From Pseudomonas kermanshahensis (GTDB taxonomy: Bacteria; Pseudomonadota; Gammaproteobacteria; Pseudomonadales; Pseudomonadaceae), in contig NZ_JABWRY020000001.1 of assembly GCF_014269205.2 (NCBI RefSeq), positions 1,550,001 through 1,614,000 of the forward strand: DNA of 64,000 nt, read 5' to 3'. The position numbers and the translations under genes are program-made. Below, one piece after another: positions 38,001-46,500 of the stretch. Each line of letters starts with the position of its first letter. Within the stretch, counting starts at the first letter, position 1. The notes below the pieces were generated by a model, which saw only the letters and a list, made by a program, of their open reading frames with translations, searched no databases and had not been told where the DNA came from.

Positions 38001-40528
38001 ATCAATGCATCGCGCCAGGCCAGCTTGAGCTGGGCATCCAACGCCTGGCATTGCTGGCTGGAGCAGCTCTGGCGCAGCGCGATGGCCGCCTGTTCGAAGG
38101 CGTTGTCATCTGTCGACTCGGTGAGTGCGCCGATGACCAGCAAGCCATCCACCGACAGGCCTTGCCGGCTCGCCAGCTGTGTCAGTTGCAGTACCCGGGC
38201 CAAGGCGTGCAGCGTGGTGGGCAGAGGGATGCCGAGCTTGGCCAGGCCACCCTGGTCGTGCCCTAGCAGTGCTTCCAGGTCGGCCCAGGCCTTGGCCTCG
38301 CCTGGGGCGTCGAGCGGGGTTCGCACCTGCTCGAGGTAACGCAACAAGTCCGGCTCGTGCTTGTCGGTGGCCAGCCCGCCCAGCAGTGTTGTGTAGCGAC
38401 CAAGCTGGTGCAGGGTGGTGAGGTCGAGCGGGCGAGGGATGGCGCCGAGGTTGAAGTGGTGCGGCATGATCTGGTCAAGGGCGGCATGCCCGATGCCGAA
38501 CAGGCTGACCGCGCGGCTGTAGCGCTGCAACGTCAACCACTGCGCCCGGTCGTCTGCGGTAAAACACTCGAGCGGTTGGCGTTTGCCTTTTGACTTCTGC
38601 ACTTCTTGGTGAATGGCATCGATGCGGTTTACCAATACGTCTTCATCGACTGCGACCCATTGCAGCAGTGGCAGCAGGTGGTCCTTGCTTGGCAGGCCCA
38701 GCGCGGTGCTCAGTTCCTGGCGCAGGTCGAGTTTGCCAGAGGCTGCTTTCTTCTTGGACGCGTACAGTTCGAACAGGGTTTTTAACCCAGGCTCTTCCAG
38801 TGGCCCGTCGTGGAGGAGCACTGCCATGTCCAGGGCGTTGACGCGCTGTTGGGCAACCCACTCCATCGTTGCCATCACCCCGGCGATGGTATCGACAATG
38901 TCTGCTTGCGGTTGCGTGGCAACGGCGGCGTCGGCGATGCTCGCCTTGTCGTCCTGCAAGGGTTGCGGCTGTGCCCCTAGGCTCGGGCGGCCGGCCAGTT
39001 GCTGCTGGTAAAGCGGGGACTGCTTCATCAACAGCTTCAGGACGATCCAGCCTTCCAGCTGCGAGGTGCCGAACAGTTGCGTGAGCGTGGCCAGGCGGTA
39101 GCAGGCCGACACCACCGCAAGCGAGCGCTGTGGTTTGGCCAGCGCTTGTTCGGTCGTGACGGTGTCGAGGATGGCGCGCAGCACGAGGGGGTCGACTCGC
39201 AGCGCCAACCCCAGGCGCTTGACGGTCAAGGCATCCTCACCCGTGGTGGCATTGGGGTCGAACGGCTGGTCATCGAGCACCAGCACATCCGTCAGTTTTT
39301 GCCCTTCGCTATCGTGCCGGGGCGCGAACACGCTGTCGTAGAACGACAGCTGACGCTCGGTGCCATGGCAGGGGATTTCGTGCAGCAGTGCTGCAAACTG
39401 CAGCGGCTGTACCTGGTACTTCTGTTGCAGATGGCGGAACAGGCCCAGGGCGCGCAGGGTGCTGGTAGTCAGCTGGTACTGGGCGGGGCGTTGGCCTTCG
39501 GCGTGCAAGGCCGCCATGACCAGGGCATCGGCCTCGTCGGAGGCCAGGCCAAGTGCACGCTGCAGGCGCAGGATGCGTTGCAGGCGATCGATATGCTGGG
39601 TGCTGATCCCAGCGATCGTGATGGTCTTCTTGGCGGTTTTATTTGCACCGCTCGATGGCGCATCGGCCTTCTCGGTCTCGGCGGCGTCCAACAGATACAG
39701 AGGGGCGCCTCCAGCGTTGATGAACGCTGCGCCGTAGGCTTTGCTCGAAGCCTCAGCCACCGTTTGGCTGGTGACGTAAGGGCTGCGGGTCACAGAGGTG
39801 TTATGTTTGCCGAGGGCGCTCACGGCCAGCAGACGGCGCAGCTCCCTGCGTGTCAGGCCCAGTGCCCGGGTCAGTTGGTAGGTGGTATCGAGGTTGCCTT
39901 TCGGGCCCGTGGCGAGGATGTGGAACTGCGTCTTGTAGAAGTCTTTCGCCGCGCTGGCGGGGTGCAGCAGCAGGGTCCGCAATTGCGGCGAGATACCGCT
40001 GCTCAGCAGCGCGGCGTTGTGCTGGGCGTTAAGCGTTGCAGCATCGAAGCTGAAGGCGGGCATGCCCATGTTCACGCTGTACAGCAAGTCCCACAGGGGC
40101 AGCTGCTTCATGGCCAGCGTGGCCTTGATCGCTTCCCAGGCGTTGTGGAAGGGAACATTACCCTTGTACACGCCCTCGGCCACAGCCCTTGGCAAGTCCT
40201 TACGCGCCACCCCCGCATGCCGCTCGAGCACCTCGAGCACGATGTCGATCTTCGCCAGGCTTTTACGGATGTTCCTGTTGTTCAGCTTGAGTTGCAGCAG
40301 GTCCGGGCGGCGAGTCTGCAGGGTTACCGGCTCGGCGACCTTTGCCTGTATCTGCAGTTCTTCTATCAGGCCCTTGAGATGGACCAAGTAGGCTGGCCGC
40401 TCATTGTCCGCCCATGGCGAGGCTGGTGCGCAACGTTCCCGGGTATCGGGGAACAGCTTCATGTAGGTGGCAGCGTCCGAGCGCTCCGCGGGCGTGTCGT
40501 TACTGTTCGCGGTGATGAGGTCGTTCAT
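32069..40528 (-). CDS. Tc-toxin A subunit (TcdA/TcaB-like) with C-terminal coiled-coil extension
   Basis: TcA subunits are large pentameric pore formers that bind host cells and inject the TcB-TcC cargo. Residue positions in this 2819-residue protein are approximate: VRP1-type N-terminal domain at 220-410 (LTRRELRRLLAVS, FYDSVF); ABC-toxin N-terminal region at 890-1045 (RLEDGYGDKAI, DTYHFIGKSN); neuraminidase-like region near 1100 (VIIAGRRYVVWVERD); an AT-rich central stretch at 1310-1550; and the pore/TcB-binding C-terminal part at 1990-2500 (PTIGGAAIGGWSP, GLLSSWRLEFPRG). TcA homologues normally end near residue 2505. Here about 314 more residues follow: a Pro/Ala linker, about 220 Ala/Lys/Glu-rich coiled-coil residues and a small beta-like end (ITRWTGNGNEYYDRGILIS). 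ATG at 40528 has GGGAGC upstream. No TcB or TcC gene is in the window. Confidence 0.92.
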   Translation of the reverse strand: MNDLITANSNDTPAERSDAATYMKLFPDTRERCAPASPWADNERPAYLVHLKGLIEELQIQAKVAEPVTLQTRRPDLLQLKLNNRNIRKSLAKIDIVLEVLERHAGVARKDLPRAVAEGVYKGNVPFHNAWEAIKATLAMKQLPLWDLLYSVNMGMPAFSFDAATLNAQHNAALLSSGISPQLRTLLLHPASAAKDFYKTQFHILATGPKGNLDTTYQLTRALGLTRRELRRLLAVSALGKHNTSVTRSPYVTSQTVAEASSKAYGAAFINAGGAPLYLLDAAETEKADAPSSGANKTAKKTITIAGISTQHIDRLQRILRLQRALGLASDEADALVMAALHAEGQRPAQYQLTTSTLRALGLFRHLQQKYQVQPLQFAALLHEIPCHGTERQLSFYDSVFAPRHDSEGQKLTDVLVLDDQPFDPNATTGEDALTVKRLGLALRVDPLVLRAILDTVTTEQALAKPQRSLAVVSACYRLATLTQLFGTSQLEGWIVLKLLMKQSPLYQQQLAGRPSLGAQPQPLQDDKASIADAAVATQPQADIVDTIAGVMATMEWVAQQRVNALDMAVLLHDGPLEEPGLKTLFELYASKKKAASGKLDLRQELSTALGLPSKDHLLPLLQWVAVDEDVLVNRIDAIHQEVQKSKGKRQPLECFTADDRAQWLTLQRYSRAVSLFGIGHAALDQIMPHHFNLGAIPRPLDLTTLHQLGRYTTLLGGLATDKHEPDLLRYLEQVRTPLDAPGEAKAWADLEALLGHDQGGLAKLGIPLPTTLHALARVLQLTQLASRQGLSVDGLLVIGALTESTDDNAFEQAAIALRQSCSSQQCQALDAQLKLAWRDALMQWMLVHWAAPHKDLKRIKSPEALADYLLIDLQVSHEPLTTRVLSAIASLQRYLQQIHSRLEDGYGDKAIPQAMRDEWDNFSCSFERWKLRKDAQNEPQNFIDPSRRTRTSSAFAELETQLAQGKCTPDEIQTALLGYLSTFEHVSNIQPLSAYASGIDPLSDTYHFIGKSNVEPPQYYWRTLDMKQRDADNAPSMLAWGEWEEITLAMNGEMVKGPLPVVEGVKKEITTKKNDPATKDKTAETLAQELLEKQKNEDDQRTEVDLIRPVIIAGRRYVVWVERDTAAIPMGPDKKPSEYHALRVSFAFQQIDGNWSPANVLMLLDGHDAAGHFDESKDSKGTLNKFLKTKKFQAGLMVMVNQLGGRENDPWLMVMLFDVEKVKDSKGDVNTSTWKRDNEYFLIAKDLLLLDTKTLDEASSKDNTIEKRLVKNWIALFRDPRTVQHPYIGPRQIVEDQKDEPTWVSLYALNSLPPPIDYNVVKPNKDNLIDKKEHTIRTPITSKPCRAHQFPETTLFNGSLESIGTLKAPELVLAAVFPSTNVDYHLMHKTEILITNTHVKRISITEIYPGPYLIRPNQIAITLFDSASNPYNKPVAKIHTNAFLRIHDEENFKLTFFVEYESKTPEYLQVEFQSKNLTPAVPTLTATVSPTTKTLATLQQPLSISDSNTLKEYSLTDLESALTSPTHLHNLGKIKRSILSVRYTSNPDSEDPPKDITKRSTGRTSVHAAITRAQHAGQLDAVSTYIAMEKSAILAEVNAPLDQALVQLLDSLIRLRHFEPEACVRILLRFGPEHPPVFTDEVPLDGQSTIAFQLPISRDRAIKSYSFDFELYYLASRWKTTLIYNLVDDADDAVDSVHIRRNAEQALYLDLSEVNQADPTNALSVNYLRLNTLFGKRLVAEATQSVMQVLSWPTQHLPEPRLEPGGTSSTVDFRGANGMYFWELFFHAPLLIAWLLRQNRDYRGAWQWCTGHLFDPYRTWRTDQDTPQYWLSKPIRDDHGAYRKIAETDDPDLIAYAEPERYRKALHLFVVENWQREGDELYRQLTLATLEAAAQCYDKALRLIGLLPEHLSSAPADAPTLAQATPDQFTPPLNNKLVELRNLLRNRLFNLRHGLSLDGKPVPIMLDPDFLERLAQGHTSASESPVARLTPPQVPPCRYDEARTFAREAVEQLIGMGHTLLGYYQAEANQQLELLSKCNLIKLLDFPYQLQQQALELAKRERETLLTSKAMVQQRLDYYQELNDVGVKSLEESALSYWTASYGTRIAASPFYALTSAMSFLPTIGGAAIGGWSPEEAPEAVANLIESVSELLETQGNVFDKSAEFQLRAKQWQYEAKQATLELAVLDKQLRERDVQLKAANIALQEAHATRAAHQAEYEVMTSVFPSRTTYLWLIGRLSQIYAAAYDATLSLCLMAESCLQYELGNFKSTWIKPGAWLDNWRGMLAGEALARDLMLMDLAAISENHRPLDIHAELSLVTDLGFSGKTLEEALKKDEILFDLAPRHFDKHFPGHYLRRIERIFLTFTYRGSTKPSSPSGMLYQTANRVLLKDDSDGATFLYGVDGGDPNNIMLNLNPGQKIAIWSPKQEFTNYDLQPSIPDKSRYQPFEGTGLLSSWRLEFPRGAKNNSSLFEGDTCKLDDIKVHVIYSALDGSADFRKHVKKLLQITGVNVVDPPAPTKNPSGATGKADKAVARAKKAEQAAIAAQLAAEAAAATPALNASVAAGEKLKATQAVTDAKNAANAATIARERTEEAAASGKVNEANTEATKAETARDDALKAAADAVAASLAAQGLEIQRRASALAKARMADQEAAASSQAAQDDANADALKATEAADQLATANTAATEAKTAASKAKAAREKADNATTADDAEKAAEEAKSAADEAKAAAKKAADARKEAEDAYRLKKDQEAELITKKIAYLEKNMNKEIKITRWTGNGNEYYDRGILISIDKKNNTFTLKSEVYQTSYTFPITDAPLD

Positions 40529-40673
40529 GCCCAGCTCCCTTGCGCTGCGGTCGGCGGCCCAGGCTAGGGCCAGTGATCGAAGCGTATAGGGAGAGTGGAA
40601 CGTGCACACCTAGCAAAAATGACAGGTGTAGGGTGGGTCGTAAGAGGGGGGAATCATTGATAATCCGGCGGTG

Positions 40674-40883
40674 TCAGCGAAACCTTATCGCCTCGCCAAG
40701 CGCCTCGGCCAGTTCGCCTAGCGTGCGGTAATCGCGATCCAGAGGGATACCGTGGCATATCTCCAGCCACATTAACGCGAACTCACACTTGTCCTTGTCC
40801 AGGTGCGCAAGGCGAGTGCCCGTGTCGGGATCGACCACACCAGCATTCTGGAAGCAGTCGATTACATGCCGTGTGATGTCCAC
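40674..40883 (-). CDS. Small acyl-carrier-like protein of unknown function
   Basis: A 69-residue product begins with GTG at 40883 (VDITRHVIDCFQNAG). The helices and the ending IPLDRDYRTLGELAEALGEAI faintly recall an acyl carrier protein (GIxIxDxxxxTLGDLxxxL), but the usual DSL phosphopantetheine serine is absent (LDKDKCEF in that place), so carrier function is doubtful. Its AGGAG lies inside a 12-bp hairpin, 11 bases before the GTG. A longer frame could start at TTG 40955 but has no ribosome site. It lies upstream of, and on the same strand as, the Tc toxin gene. Confidence 0.5.
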   Translation of the reverse strand: MDITRHVIDCFQNAGVVDPDTGTRLAHLDKDKCEFALMWLEICHGIPLDRDYRTLGELAEALGEAIRFR

Positions 40884-40886
40884 GAT

Positions 40887-40922
40887 GATGAGTTCTCCTG
40901 CCCGCAATAAGGAGAACTCATC
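40887..40922 (-). promoter_or_regulatory. 12-bp hairpin holding the ribosome binding site of the downstream small gene
   Basis: GATGAGTTCTCC at 40887-40898 and its exact complement at 40911-40922 flank a 12-base loop. On the minus-strand RNA the second arm contains AGGAG, the only ribosome-site candidate for the gene starting at 40883. The stem would hide it, suggesting translation control by structure. Confidence 0.6.
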
Positions 40923-40980
40923 TTCAGCACAACCGGCAGACACCGCTACTGGCAAAAATATCAGTAGCGGTGGTCTACCC

Positions 40981-41142
40981 TTAAGCCTTCACCGGTGGCT
41001 CCTGGCTCGGCGGGTCGCCCACCGTTGGCGGCACGGTCGGCTTGATCGGCAGCTCGTCCGGATCCTCTTCCGGCACGGGTGGCGGCAAGCTGGGGTCGTC
41101 GATGTTTGGATCGGGGGTTTCCGGTGGAATGGGAATGTTCAT
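40981..41142 (-). CDS. Tiny proline-rich acidic protein
   Basis: This 53-residue frame starts MNIPIPPETPDPN and ends EPPVKA. About a third of the residues are proline, with many Asp and Glu; no membrane segment or signal peptide is visible. GAGGT precedes the ATG at 41142. Short Pro/Asp-rich proteins of this sort occur in Pseudomonas; a DUF6021-type assignment is possible but I could not check it. It is divergent from glgE, sharing a 141-base upstream region. Function unknown; it is likely disordered. Confidence 0.62.
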   Translation of the reverse strand: MNIPIPPETPDPNIDDPSLPPPVPEEDPDELPIKPTVPPTVGDPPSQEPPVKA

Positions 41143-41283
41143 GGCCTGACCTCGCGTGGGTGAATGAAGAGGTGCTGCAGGCTCTGACTGTCAGGGGCTG
41201 CCGTTCGCTCAATTTATTTGAACCCCTACGCCCGCGCCCGGCTCTGAACCCTTACCGCCACCAGCCTAAGGGAGCAAGGTCCG

Positions 41284-43302
41284 ATGTCACGAAACGAGCC
41301 CTTCGAAAGCGTGCCCATGGCGAACGATCACCCGGACCAGGCCATCAGCCTGGCCCAGGCGCTGCTGGCGCCGCGCATCGTGATCGAAAGCACGCAACCT
41401 GCGCTCGACGGCGGCACGTTCGCCACCAAGGCCATCAGCGGCCAGGCGGTCGCGGTCAGCAGCAAGGTGTACAGCGACGGCCATGACCGCCTCGCTGTGA
41501 TGCTCAACTGGCGCCAGGCCCACAGCCGGCGCTGGCACTGCGTGCCTATGCATTCGCCCGGCAATGACCTGTGGCTGGGCGAGTTCACCCCAACGGAGCT
41601 GGGCCCGCACCTGTTTAGTATCGAGGCCTGGATCGACCCGTTCGCCACTTATTGCCACGACCTGGAGAAGAAGTACCACGCTGGCGTCGAGGTCAAGCTG
41701 GAGCTTGAGGAAGGCCGTCTTCTGCTGGGCAAAGGCGCAGAGCGCAGCGAGGGCTTCTTGCGTGAACAGATCGTAGCCTTGCAGGCGCGGCTGCCGACAC
41801 TGCCTGAGGATGACCAGGTGGCGCTGTTGCTGGGCCCTGAAGCCACACGGCTGATGACCGAAGCCGAGCACCGCAGCTACCTTACGCGCAGCAGCGAATT
41901 CCCCGTCGACGTCGACCGCCCGGCGGCGCAGTTCGCCAGCTGGTATGAATTGTTCCCGCGGTCGATCACCGACAGCCCCGAGCGCCATGGTACCTTCAAC
42001 GACGTGCACGAACGCCTGCCGATGATCCGCGACATGGGCTTTGACGTGCTGTACTTCCCGCCCATTCACCCGATTGGCAAAAAACACCGCAAGGGCCGCA
42101 ACAATGCCTTGCAGGCAGCGCCCAATGACCCAGGCAGCCCTTACGCCATCGGCAGCCCCGAAGGCGGCCACGACGCCATTCACCCGGAACTGGGCACCCG
42201 TGAAGACTTCCGTCGCCTGGTGGCCGCGGCTGCAGAGCATGGCCTGGAAATCGCCCTGGACTTCGCCATACAGTGCTCGCAAGACCACCCTTGGCTCAAG
42301 GAGCACCCCGGCTGGTTCAGTTGGCGCCCCGACGGCACCATCCGCTATGCGGAAAACCCGCCGAAAAAGTACCAGGACATTGTCAACGTCGACTTCTATG
42401 CCCCAGAGGCCGTGCCTTCGCTGTGGTTGGCCCTGCGTGACGTGGTGGTTGGTTGGGTCGAGGAGGGCGTGAAGACCTTCCGCGTCGATAACCCTCACAC
42501 CAAACCGTTGCCGTTCTGGCAATGGCTGATCGCCAATGTGCGCAGCCAGCACCCGGATGTGATTTTTCTGGCCGAGGCCTTCACCAAGCCGGCGATGATG
42601 GCGCGCTTGGGTAAGGTCGGCTACACCCAGAGCTACACCTATTTCACTTGGCGCAACAGCAAGCAGGAGCTGAGCGAGTTTTACGAAGAGCTCAACCAGC
42701 CGCCGTGGAGCCTGTGCTACCGGCCCAACTTCTTCGTCAACACGCCGGACATCAACCCGTTTTTCCTGCACACCTCGGGGCGGGCGGGTTTTCTTATTCG
42801 CGCGGCTTTGGCGACCATGGGGTCGGGGTTGTGGGGTATGTATTCGGGCTTCGAACTGTGCGAAGCCACGCCGCTGCCCGGCAAAGAGGAATACCTGGAC
42901 TCGGAGAAGTACGAAATCCGCCCGCGTGATTTCACCCAACCCGGCAACATCATTGCCGAAATCGCCCAGCTCAACCGCATCCGCCGGCAGAACCGCGCTT
43001 TGCAGACTCACCTTGGGGTGGCGTTTTTCAATTGCTGGAACGACAACATCCTGTACTTCGCCAAGCGCACGCCCGAGCGCGACAACTTCATTTTGGTGGC
43101 GATCAGCCTCGACCCGCACAACGCCCAGGAAGCCAGCTTCGAGCTGCCGCTGTGGGAGTTGGGCCTGGACGATAACGCCGACACTGTTGGCGAAGACCTG
43201 ATGAACGGCCACCGCTGGACCTGGCATGGCAAGACCCAATGGATGCGCATCGAGCCCTGGCATCAGCCGTTTGGTATCTGGCGAATTGAAAAGGCCCGTT
43301 AG
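41284..43302 (+). CDS. glgE: Alpha-1,4-glucan:maltose-1-phosphate maltosyltransferase GlgE
   Basis: GlgE extends alpha-1,4-glucan with maltosyl units from maltose-1-phosphate. The 672-residue product has an N-terminal beta domain and a GH13 (subfamily 3) barrel. Catalytic residues I can place are the nucleophile D402 (FRVDNPHTKPLPFWQW) and acid E431 (FLAEAFTKP), 29 residues apart as in characterised GlgE. The PPKKYQDIVNVDF loop is also family-typical. GGAGCAAGG precedes the ATG. First gene of the rightward glgE-treS-glgB operon, whose next product supplies maltose-1-phosphate. Confidence 0.96.
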   Translation: MSRNEPFESVPMANDHPDQAISLAQALLAPRIVIESTQPALDGGTFATKAISGQAVAVSSKVYSDGHDRLAVMLNWRQAHSRRWHCVPMHSPGNDLWLGEFTPTELGPHLFSIEAWIDPFATYCHDLEKKYHAGVEVKLELEEGRLLLGKGAERSEGFLREQIVALQARLPTLPEDDQVALLLGPEATRLMTEAEHRSYLTRSSEFPVDVDRPAAQFASWYELFPRSITDSPERHGTFNDVHERLPMIRDMGFDVLYFPPIHPIGKKHRKGRNNALQAAPNDPGSPYAIGSPEGGHDAIHPELGTREDFRRLVAAAAEHGLEIALDFAIQCSQDHPWLKEHPGWFSWRPDGTIRYAENPPKKYQDIVNVDFYAPEAVPSLWLALRDVVVGWVEEGVKTFRVDNPHTKPLPFWQWLIANVRSQHPDVIFLAEAFTKPAMMARLGKVGYTQSYTYFTWRNSKQELSEFYEELNQPPWSLCYRPNFFVNTPDINPFFLHTSGRAGFLIRAALATMGSGLWGMYSGFELCEATPLPGKEEYLDSEKYEIRPRDFTQPGNIIAEIAQLNRIRRQNRALQTHLGVAFFNCWNDNILYFAKRTPERDNFILVAISLDPHNAQEASFELPLWELGLDDNADTVGEDLMNGHRWTWHGKTQWMRIEPWHQPFGIWRIEKAR

Positions 43303-43327
43303 GCCTTCAAGCCGGGGGCCGCTGTGC

Positions 43328-43458
43328 GGCCCATCGCCGGCAAGCCGACTCCCACAGGGGCCGGCGTCGGCTGCGAGCTTTGCAGTCAAATGACAGGCCC
43401 GGTGCTGCCTGTGAAACCAGCACAAAACCTGTGGGAGCTGGCTTGCCGGCGATGGGCT
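43328..43458. repeat. Inverted REP pair (REPIN) between glgE and treS
   Basis: GCCGGCAAGCC-type REP cores at about 43328-43358 and, inverted, at 43428-43458 flank about 70 bases in the 212-base glgE-treS gap. They could fold into an mRNA stem that tunes relative expression inside the operon. Confidence 0.85.
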
Positions 43459-43514
43459 GCGCAGCAGCCCTAAAACCAGGTAGCGCGCATCCGCAGAATT
43501 GAAAGGAGTCACCC

Positions 43515-46500
43515 ATGGCCAAGCGTTCCCGACCAGCAGCCTTTATCGATGACCCGCTGTGGTACAAGGACGCGGTGATTTATCAGCTGCACATCAAGTC
43601 GTTCTTCGATGCCAACAACGACGGCATCGGCGATTTCGCCGGGTTGATCAGCAAGCTCGACTACATCGCCGAACTGGGCGTCAACACCCTCTGGCTGCTG
43701 CCGTTCTACCCCTCGCCACGGCGCGATGACGGCTACGACATCGCCGAGTACAAAGCTGTGCACCCCGACTACGGCAGCATGGCCGATGCCCGGCGCTTCA
43801 TCGCCGAGGCGCACAAGCGCGGCCTGTGGGTGATTACCGAACTGGTCATCAACCACACCTCCGACCAGCACCCGTGGTTCCAGCGCGCCCGCCTGGCCAA
43901 GCGGGGCAGCAAGGCACGCGACTTCTACGTGTGGTCGGATGACGACCAGAAATACGACGGCACGCGCATCATCTTCCTCGACACCGAGAAGTCCAACTGG
44001 ACCTGGGACCCAGTCGCCGGCCAGTATTTCTGGCACCGCTTCTATTCGCACCAGCCAGACCTGAATTTTGATAACCCGCAAGTGCTCAAGGCGGTGATCG
44101 GGGTGATGCGCTTCTGGCTCGACCTGGGCGTCGACGGCCTGCGCCTGGACGCCATCCCCTACCTGATCGAGCGCGACGGCACCAACAACGAAAACCTCGC
44201 CGAGACCCACCGGGTGCTCAAGGCGATCCGTGCCGAGATCGACGCCAACTACCCCGACCGCATGCTGCTGGCCGAAGCCAATCAATGGCCCGAAGACACC
44301 CGCCCGTACTTTGGCGAGGGCGATGGCGACGAATGCCACATGGCCTTTCACTTCCCGCTGATGCCGCGCATGTACGTGGCCCTGGCCATGGAGGACCGCT
44401 TCCCGATCACCGACATCCTGCGCCAAACCCCGGAAATCCCCGCCAACAGCCAGTGGGCGATTTTCCTGCGCAACCACGATGAGCTGACCCTGGAGATGGT
44501 CACCGACCGCGAACGCGACTACCTGTGGAACTACTACGCCGAAGACCGCCGCGCCCGCATCAACCTTGGCATCCGCCGCCGCCTGGCGCCGCTGTTGCAA
44601 CGTGACCGACGGCGCATCGAACTGCTGACCAGCCTGCTGCTGTCGATGCCGGGCACACCGACCTTGTACTACGGTGATGAACTGGGCATGGGCGATAACA
44701 TCTACCTGGGCGACCGCGACGGCGTGCGCACCCCCATGCAATGGTCGCCGGACCGCAATGGCGGGTTCTCTCGCGCCGACCCGCAGCGCCTGGTGCTGCC
44801 ACCGATCATGGACCCGCTGTACGGCTACCAGACGGTCAACGTCGAGGCCCAGTCCCACGACCCGCATTCGTTGCTCAACTGGAACCGCCGCCTGCTGGCT
44901 GTGCGCAACCAGCAGAAGGCGTTTGGCCGTGGCAGCATCCGCATGCTCACGCCGAGCAACCGGCGCATCCTCGCGTACATCCGCGAGTACACCGACCAAG
45001 AGGGCAATAGCGAAGTGATTCTTTGCGTGGCCAACGTGTCCCGCGCCGCCCAGGCCGCGGAACTCGAGCTGTCGCAATACGCCGATAAAGTACCGGTGGA
45101 GATGCTAGGCGGCAGCGCCTTTCCCCCGATCGGCCAGCTGCCGTTTTTGCTGACATTGCCGCCCTATGCTTTTTACTGGTTCCTGCTGGCGTCGCACGAC
45201 CGCATGCCCAGCTGGCATATCCAGGCCACCGAGGGGTTACCCGAATTGACCACACTGGTGCTGCGCAAGCGCCTGGAAGAGCTGCTCGAGGCGCCTTCCA
45301 GCGAGATGTTAGAAGGCTCGATCCTGCCGCAATACCTGCCGAAACGGCGCTGGTTCGCCGGCAAGGAAGGGCCGATCGACCAGGTTCGCCTGCGTTATGG
45401 CGTGCGTTTTGGCACGGCCACCACGCCGGTATTGCTCGGCGAACTGGAAGTGCTCAGCGATGGCGTCGCCAACCACTACCAACTGCCGTTCGGCCTGTTG
45501 CCCGAAGAGCAGATCAACAGTGCCTTGCCCCAGCAGTTGGCATTGTCGCGCGTGCGCCGTGGCCGACAGGTTGGTTTGATCACCGACGCCTTCGTCCTTG
45601 AGCCATTCATCCGCGCTGTACTACGGGCCTGCCAGGAACGCCACCGGCTGCCCTGTGGCAATGGCCTGGGCGAGCTGCGTTTCGAGTGCACCGAACAGCT
45701 TGCCAAGCTGGGGCTCACCGAAGAGAGCCCTGTGCGCTACCTCAGCGCCGAGCAGTCCAACAGCTCGGTGGTAGTTGCCGATCGGGTGGTGCTCAAGCTG
45801 ATCCGCCGGGTCAACCCAGGCATTCATCCAGAACTTGAGATGAGCGCCTACCTGACTGCGGCGGGCTTTACCAATATTTCACCGTTGCTGGGGTGGGTCA
45901 GCCGCGTGGACGAGCACGCCACCCCGCACCTGTTGATGATCGCCCAGGGCTACCTGAGCAATCAGGGCGATGCCTGGGCCTGGACCCAGAACACCCTGGA
46001 GCGGGCCATCCGCGACGAGATGGAACCGACCAGTTCTGCCAGCGAAGCCCACACCGATGCTTTGGCCGAACTCGATGGCTTTGCTGCCTTGTTGGGCCAG
46101 CGTCTGGGCGAGATGCACGTGTTGTTGGCAGCGCCAACCGAAGATGCGGCCTTTCAGCCGCGCATAAGCGATGCCCAGGACAGCGAGCGCTGGGGCACCC
46201 AGATCACTGCCGAGCTGACCCACGCCCTCGACCTGCTGGCCCAGCACCGCGACAGCCTGGACAGCGACAGCCAGGCGTTGGTCGACGACCTGCAGCAACA
46301 GCGCGACGGCCTGACCCAGCACATCGACAACCTCGCCCGGCAAGCCCAAGGCGGCCTGTTGATGCGCGTGCATGGCGACCTGCACCTGGGCCAGGTACTG
46401 GTGGTGCAGGGTGATGCTTACCTGATCGATTTCGAGGGCGAACCGGCGCGCCCACTGGAAGAACGCCGGGCGCGTCACAGCCCCTACAAAGATGTCAGCG

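Noticed and set aside
38999..40567. A 522-codon open frame antisense to the toxin gene
   Set aside because: It has Val/Gln/Gly-rich shadow composition and no start signals; the toxin frame is supported by domain order.
41287..45077. Long antisense open frames over glgE and treS (741 and 522 codons)
   Set aside because: Same GC-driven effect; no ribosome sites or recognisable domains, and the sense genes are certain.
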